Shown piece after piece: positions 35,637 through 47,811 of a stretch of DNA of 64,000 bases. The notes under the pieces are model-generated. The model did not search any database. It was not told the DNA's origin and saw only the letters and a list, made by a program, of their open reading frames with translations. The stretch's first letter is position 1; each line of letters starts with the position of its first letter. The position numbers and the translations under genes are program-made. The DNA comes from Pararge aegeria (Eukaryota > Arthropoda > Insecta > Lepidoptera > Nymphalidae), in contig NC_053187.1 of the NCBI RefSeq assembly GCF_905163445.1, positions 8,370,001 to 8,434,000 of the forward strand, given 5' to 3'.

Positions 35637-35803
35637 GCAGTGTGGGAAGACCTCCAAAAACAGATGACAGATTCGCTGGACAGATGACCCTAAAAAGGTG
35701 GCTGGAAGCGGCTGGCAGAGAAAGACGGAGGACGGTGGGCGCTCTCTTGAAACGGCCAATTTTCCGTAGCTGACGCTTGTGGGCTGTTGTTTTTGATGAT
35801 GAT
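35637..35803 (+). mobile_element. RTE-like LINE 3' end with (GAT)n tail
   Basis: The plus strand encodes GRPPK..KRWLEAAGR..R-type residues in mixed frames, typical of the end of RTE-type reverse-transcriptase ORFs. It ends in (GAT)n. A small LINE-like segment (CCCGTCTGCCCAGCG) lies just upstream at 35497-35513. Confidence 0.5.
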
Positions 35804-35966
35804 GATGATGAGTACACATTTGTGTAAGCTTCTGGGAACCGTTCTCGCAGTATTCAAAAACCCCTTTATTACTTATGCATCTCAGGGAACCTCAAGAGGG
35901 AAGAAGCATCAGTAATAAAGGATTTTTAAAGACAAAAAAAGCTTACACAAATGTGTACTCATCATC
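35804..35966. mobile_element. Inverted-repeat element with perfect 28-bp arms
   Basis: The arms GATGATGAGTACACATTTGT.. (35804-35831) and ..ACAAATGTGTACTCATCATC (35939-35966) are perfect inverted copies. A second inner inverted pair (CTTTATTACT / AGTAATAAAG) continues the foldback. It abuts the (GAT)n end of a LINE. Confidence 0.7.
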
Positions 35967-38734
35967 ACCACGCTGGCCCTTTAAAGTTAACAAACTTTGG
36001 AGTTATAGATACCGTATATCTGTTAAATTTGAATGAAGTTGTCAAAATCTGACGTGTGAACCTAAATATATGGCATACATGCGCCAATGTGGCTGTGACG
36101 TTAGTTTACATGAAAACGGCTTTACGACTACTACAGTACTGTAGTCTGCAGAAAAACCCACACAGAACACTTCTTTGCTGTATTTGAAAGAGCCCTCCTT
36201 GAATGGGCAGTAGGTAAATTCTAAAACTTAGCTACAACGACAAGTAACATAACCAAAAACAAGCAATCAAGTCAGCCTTGTACTAAAAATCGCATTCCAT
36301 ATCTTCACCTTGATGAATAAAAGAAAATCTATTAAAAACGCCAATTACAATTACACAGGAATGCGAAGAATTTGTAAAACTCATTAGCAATACCGATATG
36401 TGTATCGGTAATTGGTCGACGTGTGTTAGATCATACAGACAATACGAGACGGCCCGAATAGCTGGAATCGTTCGGATAGCTGCACTCTCGCTTGGCAGCC
36501 AATGAAATGGAATCATGCGTTAGAAATTCTACTCTTCATGATGACTTCATTGGTGCGGGATTCCTTCAGATGCGTTTGTCACAACACGCACGTGCATTTT
36601 TGGCATTGCACACAGCTCGGTCGTTTTAGGACCACTTTCTACTAAAAGAAATGCACGTGTCTATTTTTTCGTTTGGTTCATCCATACTAATCCATTCTTT
36701 TATTGTAAATGCGAAAGTTTATTTGTTTCTAATGTCACATGAGTATATCTTATAAAGAAGCACTTTACGTGCATGGGAACAAGGTTACCTTTTTCCAAAC
36801 AGATATATATCCAGACTTGTAGACTTAAGCGTGTCAATCAGATTCCTTGATTTCCGTTAAAAAAGATCATTTTCAAGTTTCCATTGACCTGCTAGGCTTT
36901 CGCTAGCTTCTCTTGGAATGATTCCATTCAAACGATTCTTGCGGGACACCGGAACTTTTACATAGAACAACCAATTTATATAGATATTTTAGCTAATTTT
37001 TAGTTTAAAATTCCAAGACTGACAAACTGTTGATATTAAGCTCAGGCTGCACTCCTGCGCTCAAAATACGGCTGATGCTTTGCGCAAAAATTAAGCCAGT
37101 CTTTATGTCACCACATGGGACAATTATTAGGACGAGATGTAATGGATATTGTGCTATGGAGTCCATGGCACAAACCTATCCACGGTACACGCCATATATG
37201 CGAATAATATATGTTACTCTCTAAGGCATAATTGCGCCACTGGCCGGATTCAGCTTTCCCAGCTTCGGCTCCCGGTTTGATGCTGTCTTGTCTGTTTGCT
37301 ATTTTTTTACGCATGCTGGGTTCGATATACACACTTGTAGATATTTGTTACGGAGATAAATTGCATCTTGGAGGATTTAGGATATTTGACGGTACAAGGC
37401 AAAAGAAAAATACAGGTTTAAGAAAAAAAAGATATTCACAGCTTGCTTTCTGCAAAAGCGAATAAAACCTTTATATCAGTCCTATAATAGCGATTGTAGC
37501 GCCATCTAGTAAGAAATATTATATTTACGATCTACGTTTCAAAAGTCCATATTACAATGATAAACTAGAGGTGCCACATTGCTTTTTTGATCATTTTATA
37601 ATCCCTTAAATAGAGATTGCCATTGACGCGATTGCCAGAGAGTAGCAAGATCAAATCCTGTCGGTTCCAAATTTTTTTATATGCATTTTATATTTACCAA
37701 AAAACATAATTACTATCGAAATTTGTGCAAAATTAGAGATAAATTATGACATAGTTTTGTTAATGGATAGGTTTTCAATGTTTAAAGTTTTTAACATTTT
37801 TCTTCCAATTTCCCATACCTCTAAACCTTTTCTGCGCGACAAAGTACCTGAATATTCATAATTACAAAGGGCCATAAGATTTCTACCGGACAAGAATCAT
37901 AAAAACTTTGAGCATTTTAAAGTTAATCAAATAGGTCCAGAAAACACCTTTCTGCGCATGTCACATATTAAATTTGCACATGGTAGTGACACTATGACGT
38001 TAACTACATTCGCGCTTTGATTGAAGAAGATTTAGGAGTAGAATCTATCATAGTCCAATAACTATTTCATACTTGGACCGCGAGGCAAGTCTTAGTCTTG
38101 CAAAATATAAATGAACAAGACAAAACTCCTCGAATATTTACATAGTAAGTATAATGATACCGAAAATGTAATTTGTTATGACAACAATAGCGATCAGTAA
38201 TTGCATTCCTAAGAATGTTAGTAACTGTAGTCCGCAACGCAACCTACATTCAGCATTCTTTTCAAAACCGTAACACGCCGTCTCAGCGTTCCGGATACAA
38301 TTGTACATGCCACATTCACCCCTATGCCCTTTGCAATAAAACCTCATGTTAAGTACAGCATTCGATGTAATGCCAGGTATTGAATTTATAGAGAGCTGTA
38401 AAACTCCTACATACTAAGTAGCTTATGATGATTGATATGAGATGTTGATAACCAAGACGAGATTCCGAATGGCGGTACCTTGTTTGATTGTGATGGGCAC
38501 TTATTGTTTGAGTGCAGTGTTGCCATTATCCTCATACTTATCCTACGATTGCCCGACTGTAATTTGGACACAAGTCTCTTTTCTTAAATGGTGTGATGGA
38601 TACTAAGCTTAGAACCTGCAGCTTAAAACCGCTGCTCCAATATGGATAGTGTTTAACAATATAATATTTATTTATATTTGTTTAAACTCTGTTTTTTTTT
38701 TTAATTATTTACGTAATCATCTGTGCCGTGTTCT
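35967..38734. other. Intronic, no gene seen
   Basis: Repeat scraps (CATCCATACTAATCC near 36680) and a Cys-rich chance frame near 38.2 kb (see rejected). No exon supported. Confidence 0.5.
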
Positions 38735-38948
38735 CTACCTGTAGGTATCGTACGGGGTCCCAGATAGCGGAGAAAGTGCAGCAGCGTACTCTGTGCAAAT
38801 ACTACCATCTACTGCGACCACGTCTCCGAACGACCACGACTCACGACCACGAATCCGTCTGCCCAGCATGGTGATTAAGGGCAAACCCTCCCGCTGCGGG
38901 AGGCCTTTATTCCAGCCGCGTAATCTTATAGGCTGTTGATGATGACAT
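38735..38948 (+). mobile_element. LINE 3' end, same family as 26.85 kb
   Basis: It shares GTAGGTATCGTACGGGG, TACCATCTACTGCGA, CCGTCTGCCCAGC and the GGCAAACCCTCC / GGAGGCCTTTATTCCAGC end with the 26.85-kb and 17.76-kb pieces. It ends in a short GATGATGA tail. Confidence 0.55.
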
Positions 38949-39104
38949 ACTCAATAGATAATGATGACATTATCTACTCTTTATCGGCCCTCAGATCTCC
39001 TTTCAGAAGGGTTTATAGGCTGCAGTGAGAAGATTTCAAACTAAAGAGGCAGTTGGTAGTAGTGTTGTTGTTTTTAGTGTGAAGATGATCAATTCCCACT
39101 GCTG

Positions 39105-39300
39105 GGAAAATGCCTCATCTTTTATAGTAAAGAGGGTTCTAGGGAATAGATCCATCACGCTGCTATATTAAACCCATTCCAGGTTGGGCGGGTTGCTGGG
39201 CATCGACGATAATTATCACAGGTTAGTGGTAATAACCGACGGCTTATCATGCTCTTCAAGGTGCGTGGGTGAAGACCACCAATTTCCAAACTTCGGGTAG
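39105..39300 (-). mobile_element. SINE/LINE-like family 3, 3' part, antisense
   Basis: CACTGCTGGGAAAATGCCTC, CGGGTTGCTGGGCATCGACG and CAGGTTAGTGGTAATAACCG are reversed family-3 3' sequences. Confidence 0.5.
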
Positions 39301-39409
39301 TGAGAATTATTAACAAAAAAAACTAAAACCTAACAATTCGTGGTCTAGGAATCTGCGTTCTGCCGTTGAAAATGCTTACACTCTATGTAATACGGTGTAA
39401 ATATTGCGA

Positions 39410-39660
39410 ATTCTATTCGGTTCGTGGTCGGCTAAAGGCAGAGGCGCGCAGTGGACTCGGCTCCGAAGTCCGAGGCCGGCCAAATTCCTGAGCGCTTTCT
39501 CTGAGTCTGATAGTTCGTCGACGCGCACGCATGCTGAGCAATGAAAGTAAATGTTCACGCCCCGCCTCTGTCATCGGATTGCATAATTATTTGCTATTGA
39601 ACAATTGTTTGTAAACAACCCAGCGACAAGAATCCATCAGTGGACGTTGCGTGATCGTAT
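39410..39660. promoter_or_regulatory. GC-rich block in Tgi long intron
   Basis: 39410-39560 is unusually GC-rich for this window. It is followed by TGCTGAGCA (Maf-like) and TTTGTAAACAA (forkhead-like). A 60-codon minus-strand frame crosses it but lacks clean splice borders or recognisable protein. It could be an enhancer or an untranslated alternative first exon. Confidence 0.3.
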
Positions 39661-40040
39661 CTTGATTAGGTACACCTAATTATATGCATTCCTCTAACTA
39701 TATAACACTATCTCGATCGGCAGCATAGTTGTGGTGAAAATTGTTTTCAGCCTTTTAAAATTCTTTAAGATTAAATACAATTATTCCAATGGAAAGTACT
39801 CTGAATATAAATACTAGTAATGAATGCGGTTGATGGTGAAATGCACCTGAAACATGTATATTCATTCTCGTGAAAACTTTTTTACTAAACAAAACCTACT
39901 TTTTATAAGCACCAACATATTACATATTTTTATATTGATGACGACATTTTTGAGTCGTTGTTCCAAGTAAGACATAAAATACTGCATATTGGTACTTTTT
40001 AGACCATTTGCTTTTAAGTATATTATAGTAGCAACATAGT

Positions 40041-40094
40041 TATATATTTACATATATTTACATATATTTACATATATTTACGTATATTTACATA
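40041..40094 (+). repeat. 10-bp tandem repeat (CATATATTTA)n
   Basis: Three exact units plus variant ends (TATATATTTA, CGTATATTTA). AT-rich minisatellite. Confidence 0.9.
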
Positions 40095-40282
40095 CTTATT
40101 ACTTGACACCGACTTAAAATGTAGAAAATGTAAATATTTCTTGCTATTTAGTCGGTATACATTTCACCAATGTCTGTTTTTGTTTTCATTATTTTTTTAT
40201 TGAAGGAATTTAATATACTGACACTTTGCTCGGGGAATGAAAATTTGCATGAATAAGAATTTTCCATAAAATTTTCAAAGTC

Positions 40283-40372
40283 ATATTAGGTCTGCCAATC
40301 CGCACTTGACCAACGTGGTGGACTACGGCCTTAACCCTTCTTATTCAGATACCCTTGCTATGATGATGATGG
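40283..40372 (+). mobile_element. SINE family 2, 3' part
   Basis: TCTGCCAATCCGCACTTGAC and AACGTGGTGGACTACGGCCT, with a GATGATGATGG tail. Confidence 0.65.
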
Positions 40373-41180
40373 AAAAACTAAAATCGGAAATTTATCAGCT
40401 ACATTTTTATTAGGGACTGACTTTTCAATTTACGTGATTAAGGATACCAAATTTTATATTATTAATTTAAATCTTACAATCGTATCGCAAACAGTGCTGT
40501 TTGTAGAAGTTTATTTCAGGAGTTTGAGCTTTAAAACTAGGCAAATAAGTTCCCTTTTACTTCACTTATAGTATCTTCGAAAACGATTCTACAAATCAAA
40601 TACTAAGGGCACTGACCCCTGTGAAAAAACACTCTAGCCATAGGTATACGGGTGGAGTAAATAAAGGTGCTTTGTGGGGCTGAAATTTTATAGGGGTGAA
40701 AACCCTCTCGCAGCGCGGCGTCTTGTATTACGATGGTAAAATAATGAAGGGGGAATGTTGTAATGGGTGATAGTTCAACATAATATTCGCGTAGGAGTTA
40801 TTCCGTTTTGAATAGCTAAACCCAAGAAAATGTTATTGCCGACGTTATGTTTACAAATACATTCGTACTGAAAACGTAATGGTGGTATGCGGAAATTTCT
40901 GGCAACCGGTAAAGAAATAATCGAATAGTGGAAACATTGTGAAGTGAGAATCATATAATGGTCTACTCAGACATAATTAGGTCAGTATCTCGTCAGTGTT
41001 TTGGTCAGGGAAGAAAATAATCACCAACATTCGTCATTCTTAGTACAAAGTTTCACAGACTTTCTCTCTCATAGGAGTGAGGGATTAGTTTATCCATGAA
41101 GCTCGTGGCCCAACGATAAGGTCGTAACACTGTGGTCTTATAAGAGAAGTTGACAGACAGACCCTAAAAACACTTTTGTT

Positions 41181-41265
41181 TATCAATTTTCCAGTTGTGA
41201 GAATCGAACCCACGGCCTTGGACTCAGAAAGCAGGGTTGCTGCCCACTGCGCCAATCGGCCGTCA
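41181..41265 (-). mobile_element. SINE family 1, head only, antisense
   Basis: Only the tRNA-like head remains: CCAGTTGTGAGAATCGAACC through CACTGCGCCAATCGGCCGTC. Confidence 0.7.
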
Positions 41266-42234
41266 ACCGGTTTGAGTTAAATATTACTGCCAATAGGTTA
41301 ACCTTAACAGGTTAGCTCGAGACCACCTTAGACTCCATCATCATATACCACAAAGCTAGATTTAAGTCCTGACTACTTATAGTTGAATAAAACATTGTAC
41401 TAGTTATGCAGATACAAACAAATCTCAAAGAAAAGGCTCCAGTTTAAGCATACTTTCAATTATCGATTGTGTTTAAAATATAAATATGACTTTAAATACT
41501 TTGACGATTCTTACTTAAAATAAAATTGTTCGGCGGTTGAGAAAATGTGCTCACATGGGATATTACCTCGTAGGTGAAAACCATGACAACTGTGGGACCC
41601 GGACACTTTTGTTGGACGAGACCATGACGAGGTTGTGTTAAACGTCTTAAAGCTATATAATTGAAAACACTGATGGGGATTTTCGGGATATATTTTATAA
41701 TGAACATAACTTACACCACATCTCTGACGGATTCTAGTGTTACATAACACGGAAACGGTCTTCCATCTCCGAATCATCATACAACAAAAATATGCGTACC
41801 ATTAATGCATTAGTTTTATTGTATGATGGCATTAACAAAAATACAAGTCAAATAGAGAACTTCCATTGCGAAAGTAGATTAAAGAATGGACGCTATTGAT
41901 TACCAATTATAATACAATTCGTATTTAGTCAGTTCCTATTGCAAACGCAATGATTGCAAAATTCACTTAGATATCGCGAACTAACACAATAGACGCGGTC
42001 GCAATTGTGTGGTTACGATCGGCGACCCCGCGTTACCCGGACGTGTCGCATGAATGAATGCTCTATTAAAGAAAAAAGCAAACCACAAACACTGATGACA
42101 GTAGTTACGATCTGTTCTTGACATTAGTATGTTTTTTGTTTATTTCGAGAGATGGCAGCACTTAAACTAGTTAGTTTACTGCTGCCAAACTCATGTTTAC
42201 AACAATGATCTTAAGGATGTCATAATACACAATA

Positions 42235-42372
42235 AACATTCAGCTTAATTTGCTTTAATCCGCGAAAACCAGGCAAATCAGCCCGGTGCAATTTATACAT
42301 TCTTCAATCTTAATACAACGCACATCACAGATTTGACCCCCGGAGTATCCTCAGGTGATGTTGACTTTACAG
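42235..42372. mobile_element. Fragment related to the 20.1-kb foldback repeat
   Basis: It shares GCTTAATTTGC, TTCTTCAATCTTAATAC and ATCCTCAGGTGATGTTGACT with the 20.1-20.35 kb repeat, in rearranged order. Function unknown; probably a non-autonomous transposon family. Confidence 0.4.
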
Positions 42373-42837
42373 AAGTGTGATTGTTTTTAAAATAGCTCAG
42401 CTTCAAAAACGGCGCGATGGGACAATAGCTTTTCGCAAAAATCTACTCAAGTTTAGTAGTTGGTTGGATAGGCACCTTGCATTCAAGTCGTTTTGGCTTG
42501 TGCGTTACGTAATCAACTGGCATTGGTTCATGCACAACGTTGATCTCCATTTGCATCTTAAATTCCCTATTTCTCAGCAATTTAAAAAGTTGTCGAAATA
42601 TATTCCGAGATGTCTATACTACACCCATACCTACTAGTAGTTGCATCCTCATTTTACTTGACATTAGCATTTTCTCTTTAAAAGGCGGCATAAGCACTTA
42701 ACAATTCTGACGATCAAATCACTACTACTGACAAAACCACCTCTCAAAATATAAGTAAAAACACACCTTCAAACTCTACACAGTGTCTTCGCTGGTTAAG
42801 ACGAAGGACGAGGTTTGCTTACGTCACGCGTAATCCT

Positions 42838-42858
42838 CACGTGTAATAACACCACGTG
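42838..42858. promoter_or_regulatory. Paired E-box (CACGTG x2)
   Basis: CACGTGTAA occurs twice in direct orientation, period 15 bp, with a CACGCG just upstream (42825). Such sites are bound by bHLH proteins. The location is the long Tgi intron; function is inferred only. Confidence 0.3.
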
Positions 42859-43817
42859 TAACATTCGTGTAGGTAATAGTGGTTCCTGCGCATTATCAAC
42901 ACCATCAATCTTACGGAAAAGGAAGCAAAACCATTATCGAAATCCGGATTGGCTGTTTGAAGACATTAAACAGCCATTGTGCATCGAATGATTGTTTTAA
43001 TGCAATCTACTTGTTTATAAAATACTCTTAAATGAAGTATGGATATAACGTTAACATAAGACGAAGAAGAAGCGTTATAAAGGGAAGTCGATCCGTTTCG
43101 AGTGTAACATTGTAAAGGTCAAGAGAAATTCTTTCTGGGTTTAATTACGATAGAGATTTTAAACACGCAACATATAATCGTAAAAAAAAATAAAAAAAAA
43201 AGCTCTACGGACGCAATTTTCAAGATGATAATCGTAAAACATCAAAGCCATAAGCAAACTATCGAGAAAATTCCAACAAATCGAAACAAATTGTATTAAC
43301 TGATCCAAGTAGCAAGAAATTACAGCTTTCAAGGTGAAGGGAAATTTTTTCAATCGATTAAATGAGTTTCTTGCTGCGTACAAGGATACCTACTTGAATG
43401 CACAAGCAAATCGCGACGCAAAAACGATGTAAAGACGAAATCACTCTGCCCTGACAATGGAGGCGATTGTTCTCCAAGTCTAGGGATTTTTTGTTCCGCT
43501 GCCTGTCTGAATGAATTCTTGTTAGAATATGCATACTACAGAGACAAGTCATGGTTTGAATGATGACAGCTTTATTATTCTTCAGGTTCTCATTTCTGTC
43601 ATACTGAGGAATGACGAGGGACAAGTCAGTGACACTTTTTCACAAACCTTTTTATTGTATTCCTCTACAAATTAGGTCAAGTTAGGTTAGTCATGACTCA
43701 TGATGCAGTCGAAAATGATTACGGATTTATCTGTTAGGTTTATGTTAGTTATATTAGCGCTATACTTCTAAATGGATTGTACGCGATAACGTAAATTGTA
43801 GATTCAGAAATTTAAAT

Positions 43818-43895
43818 TTTCTTCTGCTGGGGATCAAACCTGGGGCCGTCCACTTATAAGACAACAGCGCTCACTGCGCCAAGAAGGTCGACGAA
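43818..43895 (-). mobile_element. tRNA-like SINE head, degenerate, antisense
   Basis: CTGGGGATCAAACCTGGGGC followed by CTCACTGCGCCAAGAAGGTC resembles a reversed tRNA-like head. No body follows. Confidence 0.45.
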
Positions 43896-44756
43896 ACCTT
43901 CCTATGACTTCACACACAATTCTGTTTGTAACAATAAGACAGGTAAAGGTGTGTTCCGACCAATCAGATGAATATATTTCTTATAAGCTTAATAGGTCTA
44001 TTATTTTGATGACCAGTTTTCCATTAGCTCAACTAAAAATCAAGCAACAATGTAAAGCCAGACATATTGCATTCCGTTTATTGTGAAACAATTGTAGCAT
44101 AGAGCAAACCCCAGCTAACCAGTCCAATCACAAAGACTCGGTCAAACCAGTCCGAGAAAATAATGGAAACTAGTCCCAGATCACAATGGAATCCAGTTCG
44201 AGTCAACTTCAATTGTAAAGATGACAGTTTGTTTACTCGCTGTAATGAGGTCTCGTTGTGCATAAGGATACTTTATAAACGGAGGTAAAATTATGAGGAC
44301 AGTGTATGGAAATTCAGTCAAAATAAGCCTTGAGCATAGATATCTCTTGCATTATTATTTGTAATCACGAATAAGTTAATGTTCTTCGTCCTGAATAAAG
44401 TTTGGATAAGGATAACAGAAATATATGCAAGTCACGGTCGGAATGTTGAAGCTATTTGAAGACAATAAGATGTCAATCGAGTATACAAATAACTACGAAT
44501 TCTTGATTTAAAGCCGCATTCACACGATATAACTTCTTAAAAAGAAGGGGAGATAAAAGAAAAGAGATACTTTAAGAAAATAAAGTAAGCGTGTGAAGAA
44601 ATACTAGGAACATGGGAACATTATAGTATTTACAAACAAACGTTTCCACAAAAGAAAACTTGTTCTTAATGAAAATTTGATCTTTCTTTTAAGATTTTGA
44701 GTATTTTCCAATGAGGTTTAAACATAAGACATTATTAGATCTTAAATCTATGAAGT

Positions 44757-44868
44757 GTGAGTAGCGTCTACCAATTCGTACTTGGCCAGCGTGATGGACT
44801 ACTTCTCCTTCTGATAGGAGACCCGTGCCCTGTACGGTAACGAATTATTATTGATGATAATGATGATT
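44757..44868 (+). mobile_element. SINE family 2, 3' part
   Basis: CGTCTACCAATTCGTACTTG, GATAGGAGACCCGTGCCCTG and a GATGATAATGATGAT tail. Confidence 0.65.
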
Positions 44869-45642
44869 TGAAATTGCAATAAAAAAAGTGGAAATGGAAA
44901 AGTTCACGAAACGACAGCTCAAGTTTTAGTTTACAACCTTCTGAAATCGGTTATGTCTCGCAATCAACAAGACATTATTAATGCGATTAATTCAGAGAAA
45001 ACGATTCATGTATCCGCACCCTAACGGATGACGATTAACAATGTCAGCTGGAATCTGGAATGTGACCCGCCTACAAGGCCGCGCGTCGAGTATTGATAGC
45101 TTGTTAGCTACAGCTTTAAAGCCAACAACCAAAATAAATACATTTATGGTCGATTCACTTTATAGTCAGATCACCGTCCACTGTATAACGACAATATAGG
45201 ATAAAAAATAAGCCAAGCTACAATTTATTATCGGTTGCTTCGTCGGTCCAGCAGTTAGCAAGTTCAAATGTCAAGGTTCTGATTTCTTTTACTAGGTCAG
45301 GTCCAAAATGTAAGGTTTTTCTACCGAAATTAAATTTAGCAACAGACAGTTAGGAAATTAGCCTTTGGTCACCATATAAGCTTCCAATTCCTCTCTCATG
45401 ACAGAGGGCTGAGTTAACTAGGTACACTAATAGGCAGAGCCAGATTGGTTGAATATGCTATAATTATAACTTTGATTTTTCATGATGGTTTTTGTTTGAA
45501 AAGAATTAGGATGAAACAAATATCTTCGTACAGCAGGAAATTACCGCAATAATTGTTTTCATTTAGTAAATATACCATTTGTGAAAACATCTTATTATGT
45601 GGAGTTCGTTCGCAAATAAAAGAACACTTATGGACCACTTAC

Positions 45643-45749
45643 CGAAGCTTTCTGAATCACTGGCTGGATATGCAGGACAAGGTTGCACCATGGTTGCAGC
45701 GCGTGACAGCACGTCTAGGGCTGACTCCACCTTCTCCATGTTGATATCC
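45643..45749 (-). CDS. Tgi: Tgi distal first coding exon (conserved VGLL4-type N-terminus)
   Basis: The acceptor AATCTTTTCAG is followed by a 10-nt leader (GGATATCAAC), then ATG at 45739. Thirty-two codons follow, ending TTCG|GTAAGT in phase 1. The product begins MEKVESALDVLSRAATMVQP. Human VGLL4 begins with METPLDVLSRAASLV, so this is the conserved family N-terminus. It splices to exon 2 as G|AG (Glu), the same way as the proximal exon, and gives a 322-aa protein. An acceptor right before the leader means at least one upstream non-coding exon exists. The intron to exon 2 is about 24.5 kb. Two plus-strand open frames here are shadows. Confidence 0.9.
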
Positions 45750-46333
45750 CTGAAAAGATTTTTACATTACTTAAATTTCAAATACACCTGCTCTATTTAG
45801 TTCCACACGCTTGATTTTGTGCCTGATAAAAAAGTCCGTCTATCTGAAAGCGAGAGAGCTACGCTCGGAGTATCTCAACGAGATCAAGTCAGAAACTGGA
45901 GATCCGCAGGGTGACTGACATACGCATAGCTCAACTAGACGAAAACTTGAAATATGATGATAATAGTGAAGTTGTTTTTCTGCGCGCCTAATGGCAAAAT
46001 AAATAAGGTAAAGCCAAATAAATTACTTTATTTATTTAATTAATCACTTTTCATGAAACATAATTTGAAAATGATCAACGGTAATAATTGATCAAATAGC
46101 AAATTTAATCAACGATTACCGTAATAAACTCTGGCCTTAAGGGGGCTATTAGGTCAATCGATATAAATAATTGAAATATATTATTTGGCAGTTTTGTGCA
46201 CAATAAACTTACTGTCACTATTAGATTAATCTCATTTGACTATCGATAAATCGGCTGCTGATGAAATGATATGGGGAACTCAATCCCTGGAAGTAAATCG
46301 TGAGTACAGACATAATAAAAGAAACGAAATATA

Positions 46334-46597
46334 TAAATAAAATAAATAAATAAATATACTACGACAATACACACATCGCCTTCTAGTCCCAAAGTAAGCG
46401 TAGCTTATGTTATGGGAACTAAGATGACTGTTGAATATTTTTTATGAATAATATACATAAATACTTAAATACGTAGATAAACACCCATACACTGAAAAAC
46501 ATTCATGTTCATCACACATATGGTCTAGTTGTGGGAATCGAACCCACGGCCTTGGACTCAGAATGCAGGGTCGCTGCCCACTGCGCCAATTAGCCGT
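46334..46597 (-). mobile_element. SINE family 1, near full length, antisense
   Basis: Reverse copy starting with an (AAAT)n tail, then ACACATCGCC and AAGATGACTG, and ending in the head CTGCGCCAATTAGCCGT. Confidence 0.8.
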
Positions 46598-46941
46598 GGA
46601 ATTTAAAGGGCGCGGAAGTCTGCTTATAGTAACTATTCAACAAGGATCTTAATACTATAGCAAAAATTACAGTTTAACACGCTAACATGTTTACAAATTT
46701 TTATCATCATACACAACAAACTGTAGTGCAATAATGGAGAAGGGATAGATTTCACAAGAACATAATATCGATACCTAATTACGCCATTATTGTATTTTAT
46801 ATCCTTCCATCTGCTTGCAAAGGCATTCAATGAAACAAATAAGGTAGGCTTAGATTAAGATAAATCCCTAGCGACTGCGTCAATGATGCTGCGGTGACTG
46901 GTATTGATTAAAAACTGTTCGCACGCAGTTAACTTTGCACC

Positions 46942-46971
46942 ATTATGAAAATTAAGCTTAATTTTCATAAT
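46942..46971. repeat. Perfect 30-bp palindrome
   Basis: ATTATGAAAATTAAG and its inverse meet at AAGCTT with no loop. The AATTAAGCTTAATTT core resembles the end of the 20.1-kb foldback repeat. Confidence 0.85.
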
Positions 46972-47811
46972 CTATCATGGATTTCCGCAAAGTAACGCCT
47001 GCTTCTATCAAATAATTTTGCACCAACTAGCAATACTACCGTCAATTGGTGTCAAAAAGCCATAATGAAAGGCTGCCTAGCGAGAAAGAACGCGTTTAAT
47101 CACAAATATAGCCAAACAAGCCAAGTTTATATTGTGTATGTGATTAGCGGGCCCCAGCAATGTCGGTGACTTAATATGTCCTAAAAGCTGTCAAATTCAG
47201 CAATCTTTCCAACATTTTGCCAACTGGTCTAACAATTTGACAGCGACAGTTTTGCACACTCGCTAATTTTGCATTGACATTAAGGGTCAACAAAAAAACT
47301 ATATTACATGATCGACGATGAGTCTGATTATTATAACTCTTTATTTGTACTGCAGATAAAGTTAACATAAAAAAAAACATGAAAAAAGAAATAGGATACA
47401 AAAGACGGCCTTATCGCTAAGTAGCGATGATGTGGGATAATGATGAACAAAAAAGATGCGATAGAAGTGAAACTAAGTATATTGTACAGTATATATATGT
47501 ATATACATGGAAAGCATTCAGTGACGATGACACGAGTTCCATAATTTTTGTTCACCCAAAAAGTACTTAACGCGCGTTAAGGAGTTTTCACTTCAAAAAG
47601 CTCTTTAATTCACCGTCTATAAGTATCATAATAATTGCGAACGATGTTGTGGCTGGTGACGTCGAATCAAATCGCGAGTTTTCACAAGCGGAAACAATTC
47701 GCGTCTGAGCACGTAAAAATATTTGGCTCGGAGAACGAATGTCGGCATCGTTGGTTATACGTACAATAAATGGTATGCAAATACCGGAGCAAGAATTTCA
47801 CGGAACGTAAA

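Noticed and set aside
38138..38347. Minus-strand 69-aa frame with six or more cysteines followed by a hydrophobic stretch
   Set aside because: Tempting as a small cysteine-rich secreted peptide, but the cysteines precede rather than follow the hydrophobic part, no known spacing matches, and there are no convincing splice borders.
40041..40094. Regular repeat considered as a CRISPR array
   Set aside because: Units are 10 bp with no spacers, and the genome is eukaryotic; it is a minisatellite.
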